In this document: in pieces, positions 1 through 9,964 of the stretch
How positions within the stretch are numbered: position 1 is the stretch's first letter
Layout of the letters: each line of letters begins with the position of its first letter
Assembly (NCBI GenBank): GCA_009692365.1
Contig: SHZJ01000003.1
Coordinates: 1-64,000, forward strand
DNA: 64,000 nt
Source: Gammaproteobacteria bacterium
GTDB taxonomy: Bacteria > Pseudomonadota > Gammaproteobacteria > Ga0077536
Direction: 5' to 3'
Made by a program: the position numbers and the translations under genes
The notes under the pieces: model-generated
What the model was told of the DNA's origin: nothing
The model's input: only the letters and a program-made list of their open reading frames with translations
Databases searched by the model: none

Positions 1-70
1 GGACATTCCGATTTTTGTGCCTATTAGGGGGTGATGATCGGGCCCAAACCGTCTATCATGCGCCCCCTAC

Positions 71-147
71 GCGCCCGTAGCTCAGCTGGATAGAGTACCT
101 GGCTACGAACTAGGGGGTCGGAGGTTCGAATCCTTCCGGGCGCGCCA
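71..147 (+). tRNA. tRNA-Arg (anticodon ACG)
   Basis: Cloverleaf readable: acceptor GCGCCCG/CGGGCGC, D-arm AGCTCAGCTGGATAGAGT, anticodon loop CTACGAA, T-arm GGTTCGAATCC, encoded CCA end. Confidence 0.95.
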
Positions 148-400
148 GACATAAAAGAACCGGCTTAATGCCGGTTTTTTATGTCTGGCGGGTCGGGAGG
201 CAGAGTCGAGCCTTTAAAGGTTCGACGGACTCGCAATGCAAGTCCGGACGCACGCAGTGCGCCCCGCAGGGGTGAGCAAACGCCCTAGCGTTTGTGAATC
301 CATCCTTCCGGGCGCGCCCAACATAGAAGAACCGGCTTAACGCCGGTTTTTTTAGGTCTGATGGGCTTAGAGGCAGAGTCGAACCTCCTCAGGTTCAACA
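131..400. repeat. Direct duplication of tRNA-Arg 3' end + terminator + flank (about 131-230 and about 303-400)
   Basis: tccttccgggcgcgcc..acata.aagaaccggctta.tgccggtttttt..gtctg...gaggcagagtcga.cct present twice. Confidence 0.85.
158..181 (+). terminator. Rho-independent terminator after tRNA-Arg
   Basis: AACCGGC-TTAAT-GCCGGTT followed by a T run; near-identical copy at about 330-353. Confidence 0.8.
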
Positions 401-401
401 C

Positions 402-1450
402 AAGGGCAAGCTCAAGGGTGCGGGCGACCAGCCGGTGAGCGCCGCGCAAATGGCACTGGCCCGGCTGCGGGCAGAACTTGCCCGGGGCAAGATGGCGCGC
501 GATATCTTAAAAAAAGCGACGGTGTACTTTGCAAGGGAATCCTCGTGAAGTACCGCTGGATAGCGAGCAACAAAAGGTTTGGCCAGTTTCCATGGTGTGC
601 GACCTGTTGGGGGTCAGCACCAGTGGTTAGTTCGCCCACCTGCGCCCCAAGGGTGCGGACAAACTCGCCACGCCAGGGGCCAACCGGCGCCTCAGCAACG
701 ACGCCTTGCTGGCCCACATTCGGGTCACCCACGCCCAAGTCAGGGGCGAGTACGGCCGGCCCAAGATGTGGCAAGCGCTGGTGGCGCGCGGCATCCGAGT
801 GGGCAAGAAGCGGGTGCGCCGCACCCTGCAAGAGCACGGGATAAAGGCCAGGGGCCAGCGAAAGTTTGTCGTCACCACCGGCAGCACGCACGATTTACCA
901 ATTGCACCGAACCGGCTTGAGCGCAACTTCATCGCAGACAAACCTAAGCAGGTGTCGACAGGTGACCTCACCGATCTTGCCACCGCCGAAGGCTGGCGGT
1001 ACTTGGCGGTGGTGCTGGATCTGTTTAGCCGCCAGGTGGTGAGCTGGAGCCTGCAGGCACACCTGCAACGCTCGCTGGTGACAGATGCGCTCTGCGCATG
1101 GCGTGGTTCCGGCGCGCGCCTGAGCCCGGGCTGGTGTTTCATTGCGACCGCGGCAGTCAATACTGCGGGCACGAGTTTCAGTCGGCACTAGAAAGGGCTA
1201 CAAGATGAAAAGCGCCATGAGCCGCAAGGGTGACTGCTGGGACAACGCGCCCACGGAGAGTTTCTGGGGTCGGTTAAAGGTGGGTCGTCTGTATGGCCAC
1301 CGGTTTGCAACACGCAGACAGGCCATGGCTGAGGTTATCGACTGGATGACGTTCTACCACCACCGCAGGCGTCACTCGACGTTGGGCTACGTCAGCCCGA
1401 TGCGGTTTGAGCAAAGCTGGCTGGCGGCACCGCTTAGGAAAGCCGCCTAA
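402..1450 (+). pseudogene. IS3-family transposase remnant (orfA C-terminus + orfB, rve/DDE core), multiply frameshifted
   Basis: Reads ARLRAELARGKMARDILKKATVYFARESS, then KYRWIAS..., TGDLTDLATAEGWRYLAVVLDLFSRQVV, HCDRGSQYCGHEFQSAL, MSRKGDCWDNAPTESFWGRLK in different frames; DDE motifs recognisable. Confidence 0.85.
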
Positions 1451-1630
1451 TTTGCTGGCTAAGCGGTACGTCAAACAGGCGCCGGTTCAGAGGCCCTCCG
1501 AGCCCGACTGCAACGACGCCACTGCTTGCGGATAAGGCTTGGATTAATTCCTGCGTAAATTTATGCGCCTAATTTGTTCGCCAATAATTAAAATGATTAC
1601 CAAATATCGCTAACCGGCGCGCCGTCGCTG

Positions 1631-3106
1631 CTATTTGTATAGTTGTAATTGTGTCACGACTTCCGCTAGCGCACTCTCCCAATCACCGATTGCAGGTTGC
1701 CGGAATAATGTTGCGGTGGGATACCAAGGCGTGCGAGTTTTATCCAAGGTCCAACGATAGTCCGTAGAAAATGGCAGTAACACCCAAACCTCTTGACCAA
1801 GCGCGCCAGCAAGATGTGCAACTGAAGTATTTATGGAAATCACCAAATCCAAATTTTTAATCATGGCTGCCGTATCCGAAAAATCATTTAAGTCTTGCTG
1901 ATGGTCATAAAGTTGCTTGAATTCGGATCAAACGGCAGTATCGCCCGGTCGCATTTCTTTTTGCAAGGCATGAAATTCAAAGGGTAACTGCAACAGTGGC
2001 GATAATAAATGCAGTGGCATACTGCGATTCTTGGCGGGGATTGAATCAATGTTTCTATCAAACATGCCAGACCAAACTAACCCAACTCGCGGTTTGGTTT
2101 TATGGCCTAAACGCTGCTGCCAGATTGCTTGTTTATTCTTGTCCGCATAGAGCTAAGGGATGTTGGCAGGAACGGTTGCGATCGTAGTCTTGAATGCCCA
2201 TGGCAAACTCATCGTTGGGCAGTGCAGGTCAAAGTCAGGTAACGGTTCACCTTTCTCAACTATCGTTAAGTTGCCTCCCAAGGTTGACAGCAAGGTGACC
2301 AGTGATGAGGGCGCCTCAAGAATAACCTGAGCGTTAAGTTTTTCCACCATTGGCACATATCGACAGAGTTGAATGGTATCCCCCAGTCCTATTTCTGTAT
2401 GAATTAATAAGGTCTTACCAGATACGGGCTCCTTATTAAGCCACTGCGGTTGACGCAATGTTCTGCTAATTTGTGCATAGGCTTTAGTTTTTAATCGCCA
2501 TTCGTGAAGCTCCCAGCCTTGCGCATAATCTCCGGTGAGAAGTTTTAGAGTAGATTTGCCCCAGTGGGCCTCGGCAAAATCAGGTTTCAATTCAATCGCA
2601 CGGTCATAACTGGCAAGTGCCTCGTCTAATCTTTTTGCGTCTTGAAGTGCATGCCCACGATTACTGTATGCCAGAGCAAAATTCGGCACTAACTCAATTG
2701 CACGGTCATAACTGACAAGCGCATCGGCCACCCGGTTTAGTTTGCAAAGGGTATGTCCGCGATTTAAGTGGGCCTGTGCGAAATCAGGTTTTAACGCAAT
2801 CACACGCTCATAATTTACCAGCGCGTCGTCCCATTGTTTTAACGTAGAGAGCAAATTCCCACGGCGAAAATATCCGTTATGAACTGCTGGTTGCAGCGCT
2901 ATCGCACGGTTAAAATTTGCCAGCGCTTCCTCAAATCGCGCCAAATCTTCAAGTACTTTCCCACGGTTGAAGTGTGCTCCAGCATGATTTGGATTGAGTG
3001 CAATCACGCGGTTGAAACCTGCCAACGCCTCAATCACTCTACCTGCTTGGTAAAGTGACCTTGCCTGCTGGAAAAGGGTATTTGAATTCGGTACGGGGTT
3101 TTTCAA
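1631..3106 (-). pseudogene. TPR-repeat protein with C-terminal glycosyltransferase-9-like domain, two in-frame stops
   Basis: ORFs 2153-3106 and 1631-1864 lie in one frame; translation continues through TAG (2153-2155) and TGA (1928-1930) with homology to the paralogue at 58940-60482. Confidence 0.75.
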
Positions 3107-3133
3107 CTTGACGACCTATCGAATGAACGTCCG

Positions 3134-3325
3134 GTGGTATCAACTGAACGCCTGCCGCTGCCCGCCCAGGGGAATATTCGCTACCGCCTGAAGACGCCCT
3201 ACCGGGATGGCACGACGGATGTCGTGTTTAAGCCACGAGACTTCACGGCCCGCCTGGCCGCCCTGGTACCGACGCCGCGGGTCAATCTCGCGCGCTACCA
3301 CGGCGTCTTTGCGCCGAACCAGTGA
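3134..3325 (+). pseudogene. IS91-family (Y2) transposase C-terminal fragment
   Basis: GNIRYRLKTPYRDGTTDVVFKPRDFTARLAALVPTPRVNLARYHGVFAPNQ is typical of IS91-type transposases; 5' part absent. Confidence 0.7.
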
Positions 3326-3340
3326 CTGCGTGAGGATGAA

Positions 3341-3490
3341 TCAATGGGGTCAGACTCGATAATCAATGGGGTCAGACTCGATTGATCACCATCGACCCAC
3401 GCGCTCAACGGAAATCAATGGGGTCAGACTCGATTGATCACCATCGACCCACGCGCTCAATGAATCAGTGGAGTCTGACCCCATTGATGC
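3341..3490. repeat. GGGGTCAGACTCGAT repeat cluster including two 48-bp direct copies and an inverted copy
   Basis: Direct copies at 3346, 3368 and 3420; inverted GAGTCTGACCCC at 3471; 48-bp units at 3361-3408 and 3413-3460. Confidence 0.9.
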
Positions 3491-3693
3491 AGCCCAATCC
3501 GGGAGGTGACGCCGACGAGATCGGCGCGCGTGGCCAAGGGAGCCAGATAACGTCCGCCCGACCCTTCTGAATCTTCACGCGGGATTGCGCTGTGTTCGCA
3601 GACCCAGACCTCCGACAAACCCGCCTGCTCGGCGTAACGCGCGCCATCGGCAATGATGGCCGGCGTGGCGGCCGGCCCCAGGTTCCGGTCCAT
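3457..3693 (-). pseudogene. Truncated luciferase-like (LLM) flavin-dependent oxidoreductase N-terminus
   Basis: MDRNLGPAATPAIIADGARYAEQAGLSEVWVCEHSAIPRE... stops in the GGGGTCAGA repeat. Confidence 0.6.
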
Positions 3694-3710
3694 GACGCCC
3701 AGACGCAGCC

Positions 3711-4733
3711 TCAGCGATTCCGGAACGCCGGCATCACTTCTTGGGCAAACAATTCCAGCGAGCGGGTGCTCTTCTTGGGCTCGATACCCGCGAAGTGGGT
3801 CGACATGATGAAGTCAGTGCAGCGATGATTTTTGCAGAACAGGTCCAGTTTCTCGGCGACCTGCGCCGGCGTTCCAATCAAGAAATCCGCGGCCATCGAT
3901 GAATTCCGTAATTCCTCTGCGCGCGATATCGGCCAGGGTGCCGCATCGCCCTCAACATCGTTGGACCGCGAGAGCACGCCACGATAGTAATCGAAGACAT
4001 GCCATAGATGATGTTGCGCGTCTTCCCAGGCCTTATCTTCGGTTTCCGCGCAATAGACCATCCGCAATTGTGCGATTTTGAACTGGCCGGGGTCCCGCCC
4101 AAGCGATTTCAATGTCTCGAGATACAGCGGCACCGGGTCGGGGCCGAGCGTGGTCATCAGATGCGCGCCCATTTCGGCCGCGCGCCTGGTCGCCTTGGGT
4201 CCCCGGGCGCCTATCCACAGCGGGGCATGCGGTTGCTGCACACCGCGCGGCATCAAGGTCATGTTTTTGACCTGGGTGAAGCGACCCTCGAAAGTCACAT
4301 TTTCTTCCGCGAGGAGCTTTTTGACGAGCGTGAGACCTTCTTCGAACCGCGCGGTGCGCTCACTGCGGTTCATGCAGAACGCATCGAACTCTTCGTGCGT
4401 ATAGCCCTGCCCGACGCCGAGGTCAAAGCGTCCGTTAGATAAAATATCGGCCAGGATGACTTCCTCAGCGACCCGAGTCGGGGGCATGAACGGCATCAGC
4501 ATGACAAACGTGCCGATCCGGATCCGGCTGGTGCGGACCGCAAGCGCCGACGCCATCGTCAGCGGCACCGGGTTGTACGCGTCTTCCGTGAAGTGATGCT
4601 CCGTCAACCAGACATGGTCGTAGCCGAGCTGCTCCATCGTGACCACTTGGTCGATCATCGCCTGATAGAACGCAGGCGACGGGATATGCCAGCGCTTGGG
4701 ATTACGAAAATCATGCATGACACCGAAACGCAT
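3711..4733 (-). CDS. LLM class flavin-dependent oxidoreductase
   Basis: 340 aa; MRFGVMHDFRNP...LGYDHVWLTEHHF..., ...GRFDLGVGQGY... bacterial luciferase-like family. Confidence 0.9.
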   Translation of the reverse strand: MRFGVMHDFRNPKRWHIPSPAFYQAMIDQVVTMEQLGYDHVWLTEHHFTEDAYNPVPLTMASALAVRTSRIRIGTFVMLMPFMPPTRVAEEVILADILSNGRFDLGVGQGYTHEEFDAFCMNRSERTARFEEGLTLVKKLLAEENVTFEGRFTQVKNMTLMPRGVQQPHAPLWIGARGPKATRRAAEMGAHLMTTLGPDPVPLYLETLKSLGRDPGQFKIAQLRMVYCAETEDKAWEDAQHHLWHVFDYYRGVLSRSNDVEGDAAPWPISRAEELRNSSMAADFLIGTPAQVAEKLDLFCKNHRCTDFIMSTHFAGIEPKKSTRSLELFAQEVMPAFRNR

Positions 4734-4879
4734 GAGGACCTCCTAGGCTGGGGATTATTTCTGCTTCTTTACTATACGATTTGGATACGTTCTCGGATAG
4801 CCGCCCGTTTCGCCGCACGGAGCAAAGGAATTCGATCCGCTTTGGCGGACTGCGGATCACTGCGAATCAATGGCGAATC

Positions 4880-5135
4880 AACGAATCAAGGAATCAAGGA
4901 ATCAATGGGGTCAGACTCGATTTCTTTTTCTTTGACCCCATTCATTTTTGTGCGGATGGTGCCATGGGGCGCCGGGGATGGGTCTTGCAAGGATCAGGGC
5001 ACTAGATGTGTGCGACGACCGCGTTGGTGCCGACGCCACGGGGCGGATCAACGGGGTCCGGAGCAACGGGGTCAGACGCGATTGATCAGGGCCGAGGCGC
5101 GCCATCAATAACGCAGTGGAATCTGACCCCATCGA
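4880..5135. repeat. Second and third GGGGTCAGA repeat clusters with GAATCAA short repeats
   Basis: Direct copies at 4907 and 5068; inverted TGACCCC at about 4933 and 5124; cgaatcaacgaatcaaggaatcaaggaatcaa upstream. Confidence 0.8.
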
Positions 5136-5223
5136 TCCTCGCAACGACAGTGGGATCAGCGAGAAAAATCTTTTTTTACCGATCGAGCGCGGCTGCGCGC
5201 AGCAACCCTTGTAGCTCCGGGGT

Positions 5224-5601
5224 TTACCGCCGCACACGATCCCGAAATAGTCGGGGGCGTAGCACCCACGCCATCCCGGCACACAGCCCACCCAGCACGA
5301 TGGCCGGGATCGGTGATCCCGGGACCGCCAGCAGGTGAGCAAGCAGGGCGCCCACCATAGTGCCCCCTAGGAGCAGCAGCGCCGCAAAGCTAGTAGCCGG
5401 GATCAGCAGCATGACCGCGCCCAGAATCTCGACGCTGCCCGTCAGATACCGAAACCAGTGGCCCCAGTTGATGGCGTCGAACATGGCCACCATTTGCGGA
5501 GTGCCCGCGAGTTTAGCGGCGCCTGCGACGCCAAACACCAGCGCCAATAGCATGCGGGCACCCCAGAGCGTGCGGCGTTGAGTGGTGGTGAACCGTGGCA
5601 T
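5224..5601 (-). CDS. DoxX-like family membrane protein
   Basis: 125 aa hydrophobic protein; RMLLALVFGVAGAAKLAG..., SVEILGAVMLLIP. Confidence 0.7.
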   Translation of the reverse strand: MPRFTTTQRRTLWGARMLLALVFGVAGAAKLAGTPQMVAMFDAINWGHWFRYLTGSVEILGAVMLLIPATSFAALLLLGGTMVGALLAHLLAVPGSPIPAIVLGGLCAGMAWVLRPRLFRDRVRR

Positions 5602-5880
5602 GGTATGTCCCGTAAAATTGGTTCGTCATTATCTGGCGCTGCCTGCTCGGGAGTATAGGCTAACTTGAATTAGTCTGTAGGGTCCCGCCTAGGCCTGCTA
5701 GGTGACGGTGCTTTTACCCGCCTCGCCGCGAGCGCAGCCGCCGTTGGGCCAAGGGAGTCCGTGAGTTCGAGGAGTAAGATCTGGGATACCCGTTTTCTGA
5801 TCCTGCCCGCGTCGAGCGAACACCCTGTTAAGCGAGTAAGTTACCCAGCCCAGTTGCGGGCGTCCGCGGCAGACTTGGAG

Positions 5881-6858
5881 ATGAACCCTATGCCTACGCC
5901 TGTATCGACTCTAGCGTGTGAGGCGGGCGCCACGACGGTCCTGCTTCCGACCTACCAGCGAGCAAGGCTGTTGCGACGTTGTCTCGAGTCGGTGAGGCCG
6001 ACACTCGGCCAGCGTGATCGGGTGCTCGTCGTGAATGACGGGAGCACCGACGAGACCGTGGCGGTCGTGCGAGACTTTGGCAGTCAAGTCACGTTGTTTG
6101 AGCAGCCGAACGCTGGAAGAGCCGCCGCGCTTAATGCGGGATTGGCACTTGTGCAGACGGAATACTGCTGGACTTTCGACGATGACGACGTGGTTCTGCC
6201 AGGTGCTATCCATCGTTTAGCGTCGTTCATGAACTCCCAACCGGCGTTGGGGTTCTGTGTCACCACTTGGGTTCGATCTGTAAGCACCGCCGACAGCAAC
6301 GCACCGGAGCAGACTGGCAACGTCTCCCGGATTCCGAGTTTGACCGAGCGCGGCCGTTTGGTACCTCTCTTCGAGGCCAACTACGTCGGCGGGGCAGCGC
6401 TGTTTGCCCGCACGCAGATGCTGCAGGCGCTCGGTGGGTTCGATCGCCGGTTCATTCGTTCACCGGACTATCATTTAGCTATCCGGGCTGTGCTGGCTTA
6501 TTCGTTCGCGAGTGTTCCCGGTGGCCCGACATTCCTCTACGCACACCACCACGAGCGTGGTGTAGCGTCCGCACGCTTTCCCGCGGACCAGCAGCGACGC
6601 AAATGGTTGAAGTTTGATCAGTGGATTTATTTTGACCTGATCGCCGCGCTTCCGGATGCTCATTTTGAAGAGCCTGGCGCGCCGGCTTTGCACCGCACAC
6701 CGGTTGCGCTGACGAACCGCGCCCGTGCGGCGGCCACCAAATTATTACTCGATCAGACTATCGACGCGCTCCTGACCCGTGTGGTTCGGTGTTCCGAGGT
6801 AATGCCCAGTGCGCACGAGCAAGGCCTGATAGCGGCCATCCCGACGCTTGGCCAGTGA
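5881..6858 (+). CDS. Family 2 glycosyltransferase
   Basis: TTVLLPTYQRARLLRRCLESV...VLVVNDGSTDETVAV...ALNAGL...WTFDDDDVVLPGA; start chosen at 5881 preceded by GGAG. Confidence 0.85.
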   Translation: MNPMPTPVSTLACEAGATTVLLPTYQRARLLRRCLESVRPTLGQRDRVLVVNDGSTDETVAVVRDFGSQVTLFEQPNAGRAAALNAGLALVQTEYCWTFDDDDVVLPGAIHRLASFMNSQPALGFCVTTWVRSVSTADSNAPEQTGNVSRIPSLTERGRLVPLFEANYVGGAALFARTQMLQALGGFDRRFIRSPDYHLAIRAVLAYSFASVPGGPTFLYAHHHERGVASARFPADQQRRKWLKFDQWIYFDLIAALPDAHFEEPGAPALHRTPVALTNRARAAATKLLLDQTIDALLTRVVRCSEVMPSAHEQGLIAAIPTLGQ

Positions 6859-7298
6859 TACGGCGTTGGTGTGTTGGCTGAGGAGCGCCGGTTTTGGCGC
6901 GAAGTGCAGCAGCTCTCACGGCTAAATGCAGCCGGCGCCGCGGTCGCGGCCCTGCTCTGTAGGTCGAAGCAGTGGCGCGCTCGTTATGGCCTGTCCGTGA
7001 TGGTCAAGGGATACTGAGCCTCTTGTCAGAGACGGGGCAGGAGAGGCGCTCCGCCTGGATATAGTGCCGGGAGGCGAAAAATCCGGGACACCCATAAGCC
7101 GGCGTGGACAGGCCGAGACGCCCTCTGCGACGCTCTGGGGCGCTGCCCTAAAGCCGCGGCGGTGCAGCGAGACGCCCCGCCCCGCAGTAACCTGACTCGC
7201 TAGATTTCGGGTCGCCGGCCACGCAAGATGACTGCCGGGGCGCAGACGACGCCACGACTGGGTCTTGTTCGGAAAAATCTGGCCGGAGGTAGTCACGG

Positions 7299-8370
7299 AT
7301 GACAGAAGTTTTTCTGCGCAACGCGTGGTACTACACGGTTTGGGACTACGAAATTCATCAGGGGCGCAAAGCCATCGTCGCTCGGAAGATCGCCGGTGAG
7401 CGCGTGGTGCTTTATCGCAAGCCAGACGGCGGCGTAGTAGCGCTCGAAGACCGCTGCCCTCATCGGCAGGCAGCGCTGTCACTGGGCCGCAAGGAGGGTG
7501 CCAGCCTGCGCTGCATGTACCACGGGTTGAAGTTCGACGGCGCTGGCGTGTGCGAGGAGATACCCGGCCAAGCTACGGTCCCCGCAGGCACTTGCGTGCG
7601 CGCCTTCCCGGTGGTCGAGAAAGACAATTGGGTGTGGGTCTGGACGGGCGACCCAGTCCAAGCCGATCCCGCGCTGATTTGTTTCGCGGTCCGGGCCCGG
7701 CGATCCCGCTTGGAATATTCGCACTTCTCAAATGCACGTCCACACCAACTACCGCCGCGAGATCGAAAATCTTGCGGACCTCAGCCACATCGCCTGGGTC
7801 CACCCGCACACCGTCGGCGGCGACCCCAAATACAGCGCGATGAAGTCGCGCTACGAAATCACCCCGCGAGGTCTGAATACGCATTGCTGGATACGCTCGG
7901 TGGCACCTACCGGCGCCGTAGTCCACCTGTTTCCCGACGGCGCGCGCTTGGATATCTGTCTGGATATTCAACACACCGTGCCCTGTAACTGGGTGATGCG
8001 TTTCCGCGCCTTTACCGCCGGCACCGCCACCGATGGCGTATCGAACGGCCAACTGGTGGTCGACACCTGGACCTGCCAAACGGTGACCCCCGGCGATGAG
8101 AACTCCGTGGATTACTACTACTCGTGGGGGGCCAGCAAGGCAACAGAGGTACCCGGCATGAGCGACCTGCTGGGCAGCACGCTGGACGAAGCCTTCGAGG
8201 AGGACCGGCGCCTGCTCGAGGCGCAGCATCAGCGACGCAGCGAGCGACCCGATCTCCCGCTGCTCAATATCGCTAACGACGCGGGCCCGGTAAAAATGCT
8301 GTGGGTGCTGGACAAACTGCTCGCGGAAGAACGCGCGGCGGCCAGTTCTGCGCCGGGTACCGCAGGATGA
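7299..8370 (+). pseudogene. Rieske non-heme iron oxygenase alpha subunit, interrupted by one frameshift (near 7680)
   Basis: N-part CPHRQAALSLGRKEGASLRCMYHGLKF (Rieske 2Fe-2S) continues in another frame as SGPGDPAWNIRTSQMHVHTNYRREIENLADLSHIAWVHPHT. Confidence 0.8.
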
Positions 8371-8638
8371 ATCCCGCGAAGGTCCTCAGGGGTTCACGCG
8401 CTTGGCCGTCGAAAAAGCGGTTTTTGCCGTGCTATGAGTGGAGTTCCGGCGAGATTGTACTGGGGTCAGGACCTGCCACTATGCCCCGGTGCCGTCACGT
8501 GACCCTCGAAAAACTCTCTAAATGCCGGGGTGGGCGCGCGTTCCTGCGACCGGCCCTGCGGCTTGAGCGTCAAGAATTAACTCGCCAACCAACTCGTCAT
8601 CGCGCCTTCCCCACCCAGACACCCCAGAGGACCGCACC

Positions 8639-9517
8639 ATGATCCCGCAGCAACCGGCCATCCAGCGCTTTGAGTTCGGCGATATTCAGGTCGCCAAAGT
8701 CGTCGATACCGTCGATTCATTCAGCCCCAAAGTGCTCTACGTCGATAAGGATCGCAGCGCGTTCGATCCTCATCTGGACTGGCTACAGCCGCACTTTCTG
8801 GATGCCAAGCGGGGCATGCTGCTCAGTATCCACACCTATGTAGTGAAGACCCGCCACCATGTCGTGCTAATCGACACCTGCATTGGCAATCACAAGCAAG
8901 GCTCCGGCTTTGCGCAGTGGAATGATCGTAACGGCAACTATCTGGCCGAACTCGCGGCCGCCGGTTGCGCACCAGAAGATGTCGATTACGTCTTCTGCAC
9001 CCATATGCACGTTGACCATACCGGCTGGAACACCCGCCTGCGCGACGGCCGCTGGGTGCCCACTTTCCCGCGGGCCAAGTACCTCTTTAACCGCCGCGAG
9101 TGGGCGTGCTGGAAGGACGCCACCAACGACTACGACCGGGCGACCATGGCGCAGAATATCCTGCCGATTATTGAGGCGGGGCAGGTGGAGTGGGTAGATA
9201 ACGTCTGGCAAATCGACGACCAGATCTGGCTGCTCCCGACCCCCGGCCATACCCCCGGCCATTGCAGCGTCGCGTTGGGACACGGCACGACGGCGCAGGC
9301 CATCATCACCGGCGACATGCTGATCCACCCGGTGCAAATTGCCGAACCGCAGTGGCAGCAGAGCGCCGACCACGACAAGGCGTTAGCGGTGGCCACCCGC
9401 AGTCGCTTCGTCGATGACCATTGCGACCGCGACGTGATGATTTTGGGCACGCATTTCAACACCCCGACCGGCGTTTTTATCGTGGAGCGCGCCGGCCAGC
9501 GCCGGATCCGCTTTTAG
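8639..9517 (+). CDS. MBL-fold metallo-hydrolase (AHL-lactonase-like)
   Basis: 292 aa with HMHVDHTGW and GHTPGHCS motifs. Confidence 0.9.
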   Translation: MIPQQPAIQRFEFGDIQVAKVVDTVDSFSPKVLYVDKDRSAFDPHLDWLQPHFLDAKRGMLLSIHTYVVKTRHHVVLIDTCIGNHKQGSGFAQWNDRNGNYLAELAAAGCAPEDVDYVFCTHMHVDHTGWNTRLRDGRWVPTFPRAKYLFNRREWACWKDATNDYDRATMAQNILPIIEAGQVEWVDNVWQIDDQIWLLPTPGHTPGHCSVALGHGTTAQAIITGDMLIHPVQIAEPQWQQSADHDKALAVATRSRFVDDHCDRDVMILGTHFNTPTGVFIVERAGQRRIRF

Positions 9518-9594
9518 CGGGGTCATCTAGGTAATCTGGAGAACAGTTCTGCGTGGCACCGCCACGCGCAGTGCTCGGCGACCAGCAAGTTCGC

Positions 9595-9775
9595 GCCAGT
9601 CCGGGACACCCCCGATGCTCCCGCACAGTGCGCCCGAACCCACGACGCAAGTTCGGGACAGCCACGGCGTTCGTCGGGGTGGAACACCCACCAGTTCGGC
9701 CACAAATTCCGGCAAGTCCGGGACACCCACGGCAAGTTCGGGGCACCCCCGATGCGGCCGCACAGCGCTCACGAC
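9595..9775. repeat. Imperfect CCGGGACACCCAC repeat array
   Basis: GTCCGGGACACCC..CGATGCTCCCGCACAG, GTTCGGGACAGCCACGG, GTCCGGGACACCCACGG, GTTCGGGGCACCCCCGATGCGGCCGCACAG. Confidence 0.75.
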
Positions 9776-9964
9776 GAGTCTCGCAAAAATGGGGGCGGAT
9801 CTGATCCCGGTGTGGGTCTTGGGTGGTCTGCGACCGCGCGGGCACCGGCTAGCGTGCACGCCTTAAGGCACCGGCGCGCTCCAGAAGCTCATCCGCGCAG
9901 CCGTCTGGCAGCAAACCAGCCGGCGAGATAGCAGCGCTTGCAGCGCCGATAGCGCCGCAGTGCG

